A stretch of DNA of 64,000 bases, from assembly GCA_914767715.1 (NCBI GenBank), contig OU612068.1, positions 33,852,001 to 33,916,000 on the forward strand, in the 5' to 3' direction. Below are positions 1-14,100 of this stretch, piece after piece (the first letter of the stretch is position 1; every line of letters starts with the position of its first letter). The translations under genes and the position numbers were made by a program. The notes below the pieces were generated by a model that was not told the DNA's origin, did no database searches, and saw only the letters and a program-made list of their open reading frames with translations. The DNA is from Membranipora membranacea. Taxonomy: Eukaryota; Bryozoa; Gymnolaemata; Cheilostomatida; Membraniporidae.

Positions 1-320
1 TATTATTTCTTATACATATTAATTTAGAAAAGGTCCATGAGACAGAAATGTATAATATGTATATTGCAAATGCTTCAATGCAAAAAACTAGGAGCAACCA
101 TACAATGGAAATACAATACAAAAACAAACAGTTATAAATCGCCATCATTGCCATCAGTGCTACAGTACATCCTATATCTACATACCCGCAGCCATGACAC
201 ATGTATATACATGCATGTGTACAGAGTCATATAAGTTAAGAGCAGACCTGACACTTCTGATCATAATCTGCTGCGACGCAATACGAGGGTGACAACGCCA
301 CATACCCCTGTGATCCCTTG
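1..320. other. Left-edge noncoding sequence, probable ZC3HC1 3' UTR
   Basis: No convincing exon, RNA gene or repeat was seen here. By position it should contain the 3' untranslated region and end of the minus-strand ZC3HC1-like gene. Confidence 0.4.
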
Positions 321-3300
321 TCAACACATGGATCTCCTCATGAATTTAGTCAACTCTTTGACATCTTCAGTTCGCTGGCTTGATTTCCTGTAATCCTAAA
401 ATCACAGTGATAAAACTGAAATGTCTGAGAAATTCAGCTCTACTCTCTACTCAATATCAACAAACTCCGCTTTCGGATAAAGTCACTGACTTGGCATTAG
501 TTAAGAATCACATTGACATCAATGTGTCCTTTATACCTTCCTGGAAAAGTTTGATTTTTGATTGATAAAATATCGCCAGGTATATAGAGGAGTTACCAGG
601 GTACTCTTTAGGAACGATTTAGTGTTTTATAGCTCAATTAAATATTGCAGGGGTCAATGAAAAACATTAAACATATGATGAAAAATATACCTCACTATCA
701 CTGCGTCTCTTCCTCTTTAGTTCTGATGTGATATGATCACACAATCTGTCAGTTATAGACATCCTATGTTCTGATACAGGTCTGATCCATGGGCACCAGT
801 TCAAATGTCTTCTTATATCAAACTTGGTACTGCTCTCCACATTCTGTTCAAGTTTAGATAAACAGGTCAGATACAACATTAACTTTTAAAATCTGAAATA
901 AATTTCTAATTTACACAGCGGGGTATCATACCTCAATTTATTCATTTGATGATGAACTAGTTTACACAGATGGGATGACAATTTTAACTTAAAGTTCTGT
1001 TTGGTAGGGAGCTTCCAAGCACAAAAGAATTTTATTTATATCAAACGACTCTATTGCCAAAACCATGAAACACCAATTTACTTGCGATGTCGCAGCTACT
1101 AATATGAAACACTACTCTATATGTGGAACAGTCTACTTACAGTATTAGGTATACTCAGTCTTCTACAGCATATGTCACATTGTAAGGTCTTTAGGTCAGC
1201 ACTCACTCTACAAAACAACAAGCATATACTGTGCTCTAGGTTTACAGTTTTCCATCCTTAACTTGAGGACTGTGTCTTCAACTTCATGGTTGATGACTGG
1301 TCCCATAGTTTCAAGGTACATGATTAAGCAAAATAATGCAGAGCTTTTGTTTATCACCTTTCTAAGATGCAGATTGCAGAGGGGACAAACTATTTATTGA
1401 ATAGGTATTCAATTAGGGATGTTCACTAGTCACCCTTCCCTTATCTAAGATGTAATGCTACTGTGAAAAATGGATGAACCTTTGATCTAACCCTACCACC
1501 ATTCATGCTTTAATCAGAGGAGTTTGGGACCAACTTCCTGCTTTTTATCATTCCTAGTCTGCGCAAGATACAGGAGTTAGCTCTTCATGCATATTGAAAG
1601 GGTAACTCCTGTTATCAAGCTACATTTGATACTATTAAAATCTGGTATTCAATAACAGTAAAGAATATTGTTGTGACTACAGAGTTTGGTTTGGACTTAC
1701 TTTACATTCCAACCATGAAGTGCCAATACAAGACTTTTCATATCAATTTCTATTTTTCCAGCATATGCTCTGAGAACTTCAATCCGGTCTTCTATATGCG
1801 GGAGCAACTCGAATTCCTACAGTATGGAAGCAAAGTCATTAGCCGTCACATAGAATAACATATTTATTTTGTCACAATGTGTCATGGGGGCCCAAAAGTA
1901 GACAGTTACTATCCGCATGCTACATCAGATTACATAGAAGACATCATAACTGAGCACCTTGTTGACAGTTGAAGGAGTGCGACCTAGTGGTAGACCAAAA
2001 CAAAGATGGTGCGATACGGTAAACTCAGACCTTAGATGGCTTGATCTAGATGAATCAGATGCTGAAGATCGAGTTCGATGGAGGAGTTTGGTAGAAATGG
2101 GGATCAGGCAGAAACCCGCCACCTGCGCAGGTCCACGGCGGTGAAAGGTGACCATAACTGAGCACCTTAACATTGACTTGTTGGAAACCAGAAGCATAAG
2201 CAAAGGTCATGATGTGACCCAAAGTATAACTTACTATATCAAAGTCATCGCAGAATTTCTGAAGGTCTTTGCAGCGCAATATTAGCCTATCTTCGTGAGT
2301 TGGCCCTCCAATATTTTCACAAGTAAGAAAATATTCTAGAATTGATCAGGCAGATAGTTAAATATATGGTGTTTTAATTGAACACTAAGAGTTGCCTTTT
2401 ATGATCTAATTTGGCATTTTGTCCATGTATGCTGTTCAGTGATACTGAATCAGGAGTAAACATTAATTATACAATTTTTCCAACTGTAGAAATAATTTAC
2501 AACACAGGATTTTGTTTCAGTATATACTTGTGAGCAAAAGTTTAGGACCAACACCAACAACCAAATTAAGTGAAAAAATAATCATTGTTGGACAATCAGA
2601 AAAAAGGATCCACAATACACAAATGGTATCATTGACATAAATAGGCCTGGAAACAATGCTTACCAGGGCATAGGATAGAACCAGATAACCATATACAGCC
2701 AGGTCTATGTTCTGTTTTCAGTTTTCCAGCCAATACAGCTGTTGTCCTTTTATCTGCAACATAATGGACACATATCAACCCCAGATAGTCCAGATTTGTC
2801 AATAAAAGTTTTTAGGATATAACAAAGTGATACACTTTCCATTGCGCATACATTCATATAATATATTCAAAAATATTCAATTACACCTTTATAGTCAGAG
2901 CATAGAAATTTTAGCAGTAAGAAGCAAGGAGCCTATGATCAGATTTCGGATTTGAGTACCATTACATTACATAACTGACTTCGCTCAAGAAATACAGTGT
3001 TCACGACAGGGATTTTGTAATTATATAAAGTAAAGTATAGCCCTTGCTGGCCTACAATACCTACAGAAGTCCAGGTTAGTCTTAGGCAGGATTATATTGA
3101 GTGTTTGATGGCAGAAGTCACATGAAACAGAGTCTGAGCTCTCGTATCTCCATCCAGTCCTCGCACAGGCTAAGGGGGATAACTCCAGAGGCTTACTACC
3201 CCAGTTTATGATCTACAGAAAACACACAACTGTTACGAGAAAAGAGTTTCCCCGAGTGGTCCAGTATAATTCCTGAACTAACAGAGCCTCGTAAGATGTA

Positions 3301-3502
3301 AGATCTCATAAATCTACACAGGTTATACGGAACACACAATAGTGTAAACACATCATCACATAACCATCCGTTAAAAACTCACTGTGAAAGAATGAAGTCT
3401 GCTCACATAGCTGTCGTAGCTAACTGGAAGTAATTTTCCACCACCATCATTCAGGTCACCTACTGGCTTGCTGTCAAATAGACGGAATTTATATCCTGAC
3501 AT
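321..3502 (-). CDS. ZC3HC1: ZC3HC1/NIPA-like C3HC zinc-finger protein
   Basis: Eight minus-strand exons join in frame to about 279 residues: 3502-3383, 3212-3065, 2753-2664, 2305-2235, 1816-1701, 1207-1141, 843-691, 395-321. The protein has the two C3HC zinc-binding halves of the ZC3HC1 (NIPA)/Rsm1 family. The first half shows WGSKPLELSPLACA, then CDFC, then HRPGC-x-W-x6-CP. The second shows CDICCRR, then FDIRRHLNWCPWI. The family is nuclear; the vertebrate member is an F-box adaptor that associates with the nuclear basket. The C-terminal exon (VKELTKFMRRSMC, then stop) resembles the end of the vertebrate protein. It is much shorter than vertebrate ZC3HC1 (about 500 residues) because the long linker between the halves is nearly absent. 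The start at 3502 is the first Met fitting exon 1; a further 5' exon is possible. A LINE fragment lies in the 1817-2234 intron. Family assignment is strong; exact ends of the first exon are less so. Confidence 0.82.
1961..2152 (+). mobile_element. 5'-truncated LINE (non-LTR retrotransposon) fragment with target-site duplication
   Basis: An open stretch at 1961-2144 reads like the extreme C-terminus of a LINE reverse-transcriptase polyprotein (GRPKQRWCDTV, DLRWLDLDESDAEDRVRWRS). It is bounded by identical 16-bp direct repeats at 1945-1960 and 2153-2168 (cataactgagcacctt), as expected for target-primed reverse transcription of a heavily 5'-truncated copy. It lies antisense in a ZC3HC1 intron. 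The clade is not certain. Confidence 0.75.
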
Positions 3503-4083
3503 ATTAATCAAAATGGCAATATACAAAAAAAAGTACATCCCTTCTCCTCCATAATGCAATGATGAGTTTACAGAACTTAGACTAAATTTTATTATGATTT
3601 GGTCAATGTTGTTGTTGCTTAGGCAATTAAATTCTACTGCCTCAATTTAAAACAAGATCCAGCAGTTGATATTTTACAACCAGACTGCCTTTAGCTCCAG
3701 ACACCTATATTTACAGGTGCAGGGCACACTTGTCGCCCACTCACATTTTTAACACCTATTGTAACATGTCATGTTAGGTGATCCTTGCTTTATATAGCAC
3801 TGAGAACGCTTCCCTTGCATCTTCCTAGATTTAAGTTGTATTCTAGACATATGCAGAAGGGCAGAATACACAGACAAGTATAGATGAGACCAGCGCCTGT
3901 TATTAGAGCCCATTCAGAACAGTATAAATTTTTTGTATATGCCGATAATTCTGTCTCAGCACTACGATTCTTGCACTTAGCTCCAGACACTAGTCCAACG
4001 TATGAAACTTCCGAGTAGCAGGTGGACACAAGGGTCTGTGACTACAGAGTCATTCTGATACACCATACACAAGACTTTATACA
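3503..4083. other. Intergenic, upstream of ZC3HC1
   Basis: No exon with family resemblance was found. It should contain the ZC3HC1 promoter and 5' UTR on the minus strand. Several short inverted motifs are present but no clear element ends. Confidence 0.3.
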
Positions 4084-4503
4084 TGAGTACTCCTCCACTG
4101 TTTGGGGCTCTTCTCTAACTACATCGCAGGAGACCCAGTTTGAGGCAGTCCAGCACAAGGCAGCCTGTACTGTGTACAACATACCAAGAACTGATCATAA
4201 GACTAGCACCACCAGTCTCATCTCAGACCTACAGAGGGAAACTCTCAAAGAGAGAAGAGGAAGGAGACGCCTGGGCATGTTCAGAGCCATGCACTATGGG
4301 GAAGTTGCCACAATCATCAACAAGTTTCTAACCCCATTTACCCTCACTATCGGGTACACAAGACGATACCCTCTACAATTTACCATCCCTCACTATAACA
4401 CTAAGTCTCATCGAAAGAGCTTTTTCATAGCTACAGCCCTGCCCATCGGCAGTACTCTACCTCATGGTCCCCCAGTGGCTGGCTATGTCTCACGCAATTG
4501 GTA
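4084..4503 (+). mobile_element. LINE reverse-transcriptase C-terminal remnant
   Basis: The plus-strand frame contains EYSSTVWGSSL, then QFEAVQHKAAC, then LKERRGRRRLGMFRAMHYG. This is the thumb/C-terminal order typical of CR1/Jockey-like LINE reverse transcriptases (EY..VW, LE.VQ..A, L..RR...L..). The catalytic FxDD region and endonuclease are missing, so it is a truncated, inactive fragment. The frame is still open over about 140 codons, suggesting a fairly young insertion. A small hairpin built on repeated gtaagt/acttac lies just downstream (about 4605-4645). Confidence 0.7.
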
Positions 4504-7500
4504 AACCACCTGAACATGTTGATCATGATGACTGGAACATCCTATCGACTAAGGGTTTTGCCATATTATTGCCAGGACCTTCATCTATGATGTTGGCAAT
4601 CATCATGAAGTAAGTGAGTAAGTATGATTGTGATACTTACTTACTACCATACATTTAATTTAGACTTTTTGTAGAACAGGACAGTATAATACTCCTTTGT
4701 ATTACTTACTATGTAGTGTATTAGCTACTTAGTCATTAGTGGCACCTGGTGGCACAAAGCTGAGCTGGTATAGTTTCAACACCGAATTTTCATCGGGACT
4801 ATGGAAACTGGTTTCCCATAAATCCGTTCATCGTACCAGGTCAATAATCATTTATTCTTATGCCAAATTCATTGTGATTGATAGTACTGGTGGGTGGAGC
4901 ATAGCAAAAATTACCTCCTTCTCCCCAGGGAGAGGGAGTTCACAGATGGCAGGAAAGAGGTATTGTATAGTATAGTATTGTATAGTAATACTATTATTTA
5001 TTTATGGAATAAAAGCATGTATTGTTACAACAATGAACTAAACCCCATTGGTTACAATGACAATGTATTGAGTCTTGACTCATTGAGAAAACTATCCTTG
5101 CTTTTTCCTTGTTCCAAGATTTCTGGATCTTTCTAATAAAACATAAAATCATCTTCTGGTGTGAATTAACATGTGGCATGTATTTGCTTACCTTAATAGG
5201 CCATATGAATCAACTGTGTCAGTTAATAAGTGAGACCTGATGTCTGACAATGTTTTTTCCACTTTTGAGTTGAGAGCCATGACCTTCACCTTTAAGATAA
5301 GTTGAGCCAAGTTTCCTATATCAATAAAGGAGGACTATCAAAATACCCCGAGTATATGTGGGGATTAAGGGTTAAAACTGGCGGGAAAGTTAAAACCTAA
5401 TATACAAAATTCTTGGCTGCTGCTCAAGTAGCTGCCTCTACAAGTGTACGTGTACTTACCTGGCTTGAACAATGAAGAAGTCTATTGCTTGGAGAAATTT
5501 ACCATGTTGAATGGCTGTAGGCTGCCTAAGACTGGAGAAGATAAACACATATATTAGAAGAAAGAGTAGTCCATAACCAAAAGGAAAGACAACTGAGTAC
5601 TCCTTGTGAGTTGCAATGAACTGTATTGGTAATGGGTTCAAGTCCAGATTTTAATGAAAATATCTAAATAAATACACTCATCATATGTTTAAACAAGGAA
5701 TCCAAACTTCCCTTGTGAGAAACTTATGCCTGGTGACAAATAGTTCATAAAATTCATTGAAGCACATACTTGGCTAGTACTAGGCCTAACTAAGTAAAGC
5801 AAATTGAGTAAGTCAGTGTTGATAATCATAATGTAAAAAAGACTAAATCAATGAGAAGCTTAAATAAATGGATGAAAAATGCCATTTTCTGTTATTACAC
5901 TTCAGATGGGCCAGAGCCACCCAGCACTAAAATATATTGCGACATAAATTACAACTCCGCTTACCCTCCATGATAGCAGGTATACAGTTAGTCTGGATTT
6001 CTGTTGGTTTTGCCATCCCTAATTTATGTTTTGTATATTATTTATTAAGGCACTGAAAAAACTTACAGTAGATACAGCCTTTATCAATGTTGTGATTGGT
6101 AAGCAGTTCATTGGTCACACAAACAGTGAGATAATGTTTTTTATATTATATTATTTATACAGTGAGTTGACCAAGCCAATCAACTGTGTATAACTCCAAA
6201 CATAATGAGAGCCAACCCATCACAACAGTTCGCTCACCAATAATATGACCATACCTGATTCCTCAGGAAGTTATTTGTTTTGTTCTGTGACCGCACAATT
6301 GTGGGATACTTACATGATACCAAGGAGAGTACTGTTAACAATGACACTCCTTGATGATACATACATACACGGAACCCTTGCTTGTGTGAGGTTATATATA
6401 CGCGCATTACCAATCTGAGACTGAAAAGCTGTTCATCACAGTTTAAGTTCATAATGAAGAGTGCCAAGTGAGTAAGTTAATATATGTTTGTATAGCGTTT
6501 AATGTATCTTTGCAGATAAAATACTTGTAAAAATGTGCTCTGTTGATTTACAATAAAAGATGGTTTCTAAAAAACTGTCAAAAAAGTATCTAAAAAAATG
6601 TCTCATTGTAAAACTTGGCACAGAGTTAATGTTATAGTCCATTGAAGTTCAACTGTTATCATGTTTAAATGAACCAAATTATGCAAATATCCAATCCTTT
6701 ACCCATGGGTGTATTCATAGGTAGGGCTATGCGGCAGTTTTTCAGCAGGTCAAAAGTTGAAAAACCCTGATAATTTTCAAAGTTATTATAAATATGTATT
6801 GAAACCATTCATTTTCAGAGGAGCTCTGTGTTTTTGGTAGGGATTATACTTGTTTGGCTGGCCATTTTCCGCATGTCATATGGTTCAAAGGCAATTTTAT
6901 CTCTTGCGGTATGGTGTTTCCCAATCTGAACCCTAATTCGAGCTGAAACACACACCTTCATAAATTTGTGTTACACTTCTAGGGCTTATAACCAAATACC
7001 TGTGATGCCCTAGTAAAACTTGAGCGAAATAGGAGATTGAGGCTAAGTGAAGAGCTACTATATAAGAAACACAAGATAAATTAATTTTTCTCAATTAACA
7101 ATTACTTAGGATCAAAGCCGCTGATGCACTCTAATGTCTAGACAAATAATGGCTATGTATAATGTATGATGTCAATTTGGTGTATAGCGCTTACTATTGT
7201 AAATCATAATTAACTTATCATGTTTTTTTAAATGCTGAGTCTCTCCACAACATCGCTGATAGACAGTACTTGATGGCTTCATTTAAATTGACATAATCCT
7301 GTAATGATGATATACCTGATGGTCTCCATATTTTTTAGGATACTAACATTATTCCAAGCAGGTTATTGTGTGTACTATTGATGAAACAAGACAACTATGC
7401 TCACCATGGTCATGTGACCCATAGTGCCTCCTATAACTAAATTATGGTCAGTTGCTAGCAGGTTGTGGGCAGAGATGATTGCAGACTCTGCCTCTATGGT

Positions 7501-8112
7501 TCTTACTTGTCATCATTTATCTACCCAATGCTAGAGCTCAGTGTTTTATCCCTTTCATATCTCAGTTATTGGGTACAGCAGCTGGCCACAATTCACAGAT
7601 GAGTAATTTGTTATGATTTTTTCCGTGTTTAGATTATTGTTATCACAAGGACTAAGACAATGCTTTCTTTTCATAAAAATTGAGATGTCATCGTATCGAT
7701 TTTTTTCAGATTGAGTCATAGTTAGTCCTCGATACTTATCATGATGTCCTCATGTCATGAACAGGCAGCATCTGACCCCTGGCAGCAGGTATTATCTCAA
7801 AACTTGGCATCAGTACATTCGTCTGTTATACCAAAGCTATCAGGTCATTTTTTTCTAAGTGCTTGCCTGTTACATGCTTACTTGAATGTTTTCAATCAAT
7901 TCACTTAATTATTGTGACATAATTTTTAACATTGCTGCTGTTGATTCATCACGTATAACGTATTATAAAAGCACAGCAGGACTAAACTGCAACACATTTT
8001 AAGGTTTTACTTATTGCTCGCTCCCGTCAAATTCATAGTTACAGTCATTAGACTGCTCAGTAGGATAAGCCAACAGTTTGGATATTTCTCCAACAAACAA
8101 TACCGTTACACC
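4504..8112. other. Long intergenic stretch, no gene recognised
   Basis: AT-rich sequence between the LINE remnant and the astacin gene. A few splice-flanked minus-strand pieces look weakly coding (for example around 5462-5530 and 6254-6310), but I could not join them into a gene or recognise a family. The right end presumably holds the astacin promoter and 5' UTR. No tandem array, tRNA or transposon ends were seen. Confidence 0.35.
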
Positions 8113-11100
8113 ATGTCCCCAAGTGTATCTTTTATTGGATTTTGTGCTACAATTTTACATTTTCAGGTAAGAACCAATTTACTGTAGATTTTTGTAGCAA
8201 GTTCTTTGTTTGAATGAATTATTGTGGATCCTTTATAATAGTAGTAAATATCACTGTTAGTTTGTAATGTTTGTAGTGTACTACTACTTTTTACATGTAC
8301 ATATAGTGTTCTCTATTATAGAGTTTAGTCACAGCAAGCATTCCATTCTCCATAGAACCGCCAAAAGCTTCACGGAATAGTCAACCCAGCGGCGCAATCA
8401 GAGATGTAACAATCGACCAGCTTATCAGTCGTGTGATGAAAAAACACCAGAAACAGAAATGGATGGACTCTCCAGGTAAATTTCAATGATTAAAAGGGTG
8501 TTGTCTCCTTATCTTTGTATAAACTAGAGAAGATCTTATTTGCAATCATATATTGATTTTAGTTGTAGACCATACCATAAGCCATAATATTTTTAAATTT
8601 GGTGGTAAAATATAGATTGAAAATAAAAAATGGCCACGGAGCCTATAAATGTTGACAAGATTGACAAATTATTATTATGAGTTTGATTTTATTCTGATAT
8701 ATACACGGGCAGTACCTGAACTACATGAATTATCTTAGCTAAAGACTAGAGTATTTTTATATCCATTTTTAATGTTATTACAGCCACTGCCTCAATGATG
8801 GTGAGTGGGGATTCCGGGATGATAATGGCAGAGTTAGATATGATGTTAACACCAGAACAGTACAGTACACTATACGACCACAGCCAAAAATATAGGTAAG
8901 CGCCAAATTACTCTCAAAATAACACTGATCAAAAATTGATGAATCTAGTTATAGCTGTGCACTGCAATGGCTGAATATGGCTACAGGTCGGTCAGTATGA
9001 GAATTACATTATGTGTTTCTAGATTGCCTTCTCTTTGCTGTTGACTGATGGTAATGACAACATTTTGTGTTATTTGGTAGACATCACAGAGAGAAAAGAA
9101 AAGTATACCGACCAGCCAAGCCATGGAGTAACAATGAAGTACCGTACATCTTAAATCCCTGGGATTTCAGTGAGTGTTCTATATGAGAATTTCCTGTAAG
9201 CTATCTTAGCAGAACGCCAAGTGTGCCGTGATCTGCTGCTGATGCTATATCACCCTCAATCCAGAACGATAGCATGGATTTGGATCAAAAACTAAGATAA
9301 TCTGTCGGCTCGTCACAAGTCCTGTTACATGATTGTATTACGTATATAATGTGGCTCAAGTCTTACCCTAATCTTTATTACAGCTGGTAATGAGAGAGCT
9401 ATTATCCACTTAGCTATAGAGGAATGGGAACAGCACACCTGTATAAAGTTCAGACCATCTAACAGCTCAGATGAAGATAAACTTGTGTTTCAAAATGGCA
9501 TCGGGTGAGACAATATGATTTAGGTAGAAAATGTGAAAATGAAAGAAACCAATCCAATGTCGTGACTAGATGAGCTATTAAATCTGCTAAATGTGTGCAA
9601 ACTATGCTATGCTATTCTGTACTGTATCTTATTCTCATAAGATTCTTGCATTGTGTTACTACTGTATGTATATAAGTCAACAGTTGATTGTACCAAGGCA
9701 AATTAATTGCCATTGTGTTAATATATGGTGTATTTCTACAGATGTAATTCTCAACTCGGACAAGTTGGCGGCTCCCAAACTCTCAACCTAGAAGCTCCTG
9801 GCTGCAGATTTGTAAGTTCTCTATCAGCATATTTAGTCCCATATCTCATTTTTTACCTATAAGCTCCACTATTATTCACATCATTCCCATTGTAATATCG
9901 TATATCTGTACTAAAATCTGGTTGAAGAATTGGATATCTACTGTCTAATGGTGATCCCAGTATACAAAACTATCAATTAGCAGCACGGCCAGCAGTTGAG
10001 TTGTGTTCTTAGACTCATGATTCATGAAATATTTTTATTATATATTACAGAAGGGTTTATACCTACATGAGATAGGACACGCACTGGGACTAGTGCACGA
10101 ACATCAGCTGCCTAACAGAGATAATCATATAGACATACTGTGGGATAATGTTAAACCTGAGTGGAAACAATGGTTTGAGAAATACTCGAGCTCTGAGATA
10201 TCTGATAATGATGTACCATATGATCTCTCTTCTGTTATGCATTATGGGATAAATGTAAGTGCTGCATTATGGGATAAATGTAAGTGATGCATAAGGGGAT
10301 TAATTTGAGTGATGCATTATGGGATAAATGTAAGTGATGCATCATGGGATAAATGTCAGTTGTGCATTGTGGGTTAACTGTGAGTGGTACATTGTGGGTT
10401 AAATATGAGTGGTGCATTGTGCTATAGATATGTGCTGCTGATTCAACTATGCTATGTGTTCACTTCTTTTGTATCAGGGTGCCTATTTGGCAAGACATGT
10501 CAGGCTAAATTTATTGCCTTGCACATTTTGATATGACAATCCTCTCTCGATTATGTCAACAAAACAGTGTCAAGTGTCCTGACCACGCAGGCATTTGCTT
10601 ATGATAATTATCTTCTCGATGATCATGCAGGCATTCTCTTATGACGAGGAATCTCAGACTATTAAGGCTATTGATGAGGCTAAGGAAGATACTATAGGGA
10701 GAGTCTATAAAAAGGAGTTATCATTCAACGACATCAAAACTGCCAATATAATGTACAAATGTGATGGTGAGTGTTATATACTATGTCACTGCTTCTGATC
10801 ATGTAACACTAACATTCTCACAGGAATATCTATTCAAACCTGATTTTTTTTCAAATGTGGTTGCACATATTGATAGACACTGTTTCCTTGCAATGTCAGT
10901 ATGGTATCCATGTTTGATCATTTTGTTTTGACCAAGTATTGATTGAGTAAAATATGAGGTTTCTTAACGTGTTGAAATTTGTTAAAAGTGTAATTTATTT
11001 GTCTTTCAGCTGGCTGTGACAGTAATATAAGATGTAGTGGTGAGGGATATGTAGATAAGAACTGTATGTGTATATGTCCCGAGGGAGGCAACTCATGTCA

Positions 11101-14100
11101 AACTTACCCTGATATTCCTCCCATACCTACTGTAATATGCAAGTAAGTCCCCCATCTACACAAGAATTTTAATATGCATTGTATTAATTGTTTAGCAAGT
11201 AAGCTTGTAGATACTTTTCAATTCCACCGAGTTGGTTCTCTGATATGGAATAGAAAAGATATGGTCAGTCATGAAAGTTTTTGTATGCTCTGCATTCAAA
11301 TGACATAAACAGGCTCTTTGTCATAATCGGATGCCTTTAGAACCAAATATAATGACCTTAATGACCTGTTCAGTCACTGAGTTATTCTCTTGGTTGTAGA
11401 AATGAGCATGATTCAGACTCTGAGTGTGATGAGTGGGCCGAGGAGGATCAATGTTCTCTCAACCCTATATGGATGTTAGATAACTGTCGCAGCTCATGTG
11501 GTAAATGTGATCGTATTAGCGGACCTTCAGTAACTAAAACAACCTGCGACAATAGGTAAGTTCATCCTTTGGCAAAGAAATGAGTTCAGTTTCACAGATA
11601 AATGAGTTTGCTTTTATTTATTGAAAGTCACTGGTCACTGATCTTGATTTGCATTATTACCTCGTCCTCTATAGACACACTAAATAATCAGGTTTTCATT
11701 CAAAAATCAGATAGGTTATAGACTAGCTGCAACTCATCATCAAAGTCTTTGATTCATGTAGCTGTCAAGTTTTAACCAAATGCTCCTAATGCCAGCCCTA
11801 GTGTAAATGCTGTGCCATATTACCATAGTTGAGTTTATATAGTCTACACATTACAGCTTTGATGAGAAGGAATGTGATGTATACGCCCGAGCCGGAGAGT
11901 GTAACGCTAACCCAGCCTGGATGTATTATAACTGTAAGGCCAGCTGTGACTGGTGTCGGTCTTCTCCAGGTACTATAACTACTTCATGTTACATTGTGTG
12001 TAATATGATGACCTACTGGTATTGGGGAAGATTGTTTAACAAATATATGACTGAATGCTTGAATCGAAAGATTCATCAGAGAAATTTGGCATATCTGCTT
12101 GTCACATTTGTACTACCCTTGATTTCTTGCTTTACCTTCCCACATGTAATAAGTTGTTGCATTTTCATATAGTTAATTTTACTTTTTGATATATTTTAGC
12201 ATGTAAAGATTTATACGCGGACAGCACACAGTGTAGAGAGTGGAGTCGTCAGGGATATTGTGACAGAAATCCAGCCTGGATGTGGGCTAACTGTAGAGAT
12301 ACATGTCAAATATGTACAGACCCTCCGTCAGGTCAGTGTTTTTATTTATGACCTTCAAAATTAAAATACACCAACATAATCAGCTGCTGTCTATATTAGA
12401 TACTAATATATTTTGGTCACACATATTTTTGCGTTTGCGTGAAAAAACTTCTCCTACGATATTGGACAATTAGCGGCAATCTACAAACCCCAGTTCTATT
12501 AAATCAAATCAGAATTCACCCCTAAACGTAGCTCATTCATTGCTGTAGCCAGGTACTGGTCTATTTCACAATTGGCTATTTAGAGTTACTTTCCAACTCG
12601 AACTAAGCAGGCATTTCCCTGTTGGTACTTATCCAGTTTGAACCAAATAATAATTTAACCCATTATCTATTGCTCATATCCCATAGTCTGTGTATTATAG
12701 GTTGTGAGAATAAGGCCGGAGATGATGAGTGTTATGCTGATGCTTCTGTAGGAGAATGTACAGATAACCCAGATTATATGAATGAGAACTGTGCTCTGGC
12801 CTGTGGAAAATGTTAGTATTTATCAAAAGGAAATAGAACCCTCACAAACAAGTCATTTATTTCGGGTCACATACTAATCGAACGGTAATAGACATGGACA
12901 TAGACATGGATCGATAATTTGTTATCGAAGAGAAGTATCTGTCTAATCGATTTGAAATATGTAGTGCAGCCCCCGCTTTTCGACCCTGCATTTAGAATAT
13001 CATGAGCGTTGCAGTGTTTTCAATGAACTGCGGGAACAGGGACCTATTCGGTGCACTAAGGAAAAGCTTTGAACCCTCTATTAATATATCCATTGTAACA
13101 TGACATCAAATTTAAGACATGAACCTACGTTCCTATCCATCCATATATCCCACATGTTAATGTGTATCTATATTGCAGGTGGTTCTTGTTATAACGAGTT
13201 CCCTGATGATTCTATATGTATAGACTTAGCCCAGTCAGGTGAATGTACCCTCTCACCTGAGTGGATGGGCAGATACTGCAGGAAAGCCTGTGATGCTTGT
13301 GATGGAAATGGACTTCCTATAGGTTAGATTTTTTATATGTACATTGAATTCTGAAAGTTGTGACCCTGAAATAATGTAACAAATTTTATATAACTGTGTT
13401 CACGAGTGGATCATGATCATTTATTGCTTGGGGAATAGTCGTGACATGAACTGCACCTTACTGCATCACATTCATGTATAAATTGTGTATCCCAGAGTAT
13501 TTAATAGTTATGTACTCTTGGCACACTTTGTGTAGGAGAGGCGAGACCGTGCAGTGATAAGAATGATAAATGTTCATCGTGGGTGAGACAAGGGGAATGT
13601 GAAGCTAATCCCAGCTGGATGATTCCTAACTGTCAGAAGAGCTGCGATAAATGTGACTGTGCCAATAAACATGTAAGTTTACATATATAAATACGGTAGT
13701 GAATTTAAAGCACAGTATAAGGGTGAGCACCATAGCATCTGATGATGCATATTATGTTCATGGTAGAAACAGTTGGGCCTTCGGGTTTTCAAATAAAGTG
13801 GTACATCGATAAAAGTTAATTCCCACACCTCTGATCCAAACAATTTGATCATCATTCTCGAAACCATTATTTCTATGGCAATTTATGTTTTCCACTATAT
13901 TTACTACACAGAGAGATAAGATCAAAAAAGGTTAATACAACTTCTCTGTTTCCTTTATTGCTAGTTAAATGATTTACAATTTCTACCTAACACTATCAAT
14001 ATATGATTATACACAGGAGGATTCTCAATGTGATATGTGGGCTGAGTCCGGACAGTGTGAGACTAACACACCATGGATGAGTGAGAACTGTCAGAAATCA

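Noticed and set aside
5462-5530. Minus-strand splice-flanked piece reading QPTAIQHGKFLQAIDFFIVQ
   Set aside because: Looks weakly coding with acceptor and donor, but no partner exons or family could be recognised nearby.
6254-6310. Minus-strand piece reading YPTIVRSQNKTNNFLRNQ before a gtatgg donor
   Set aside because: Isolated, weak acceptor, no family match.
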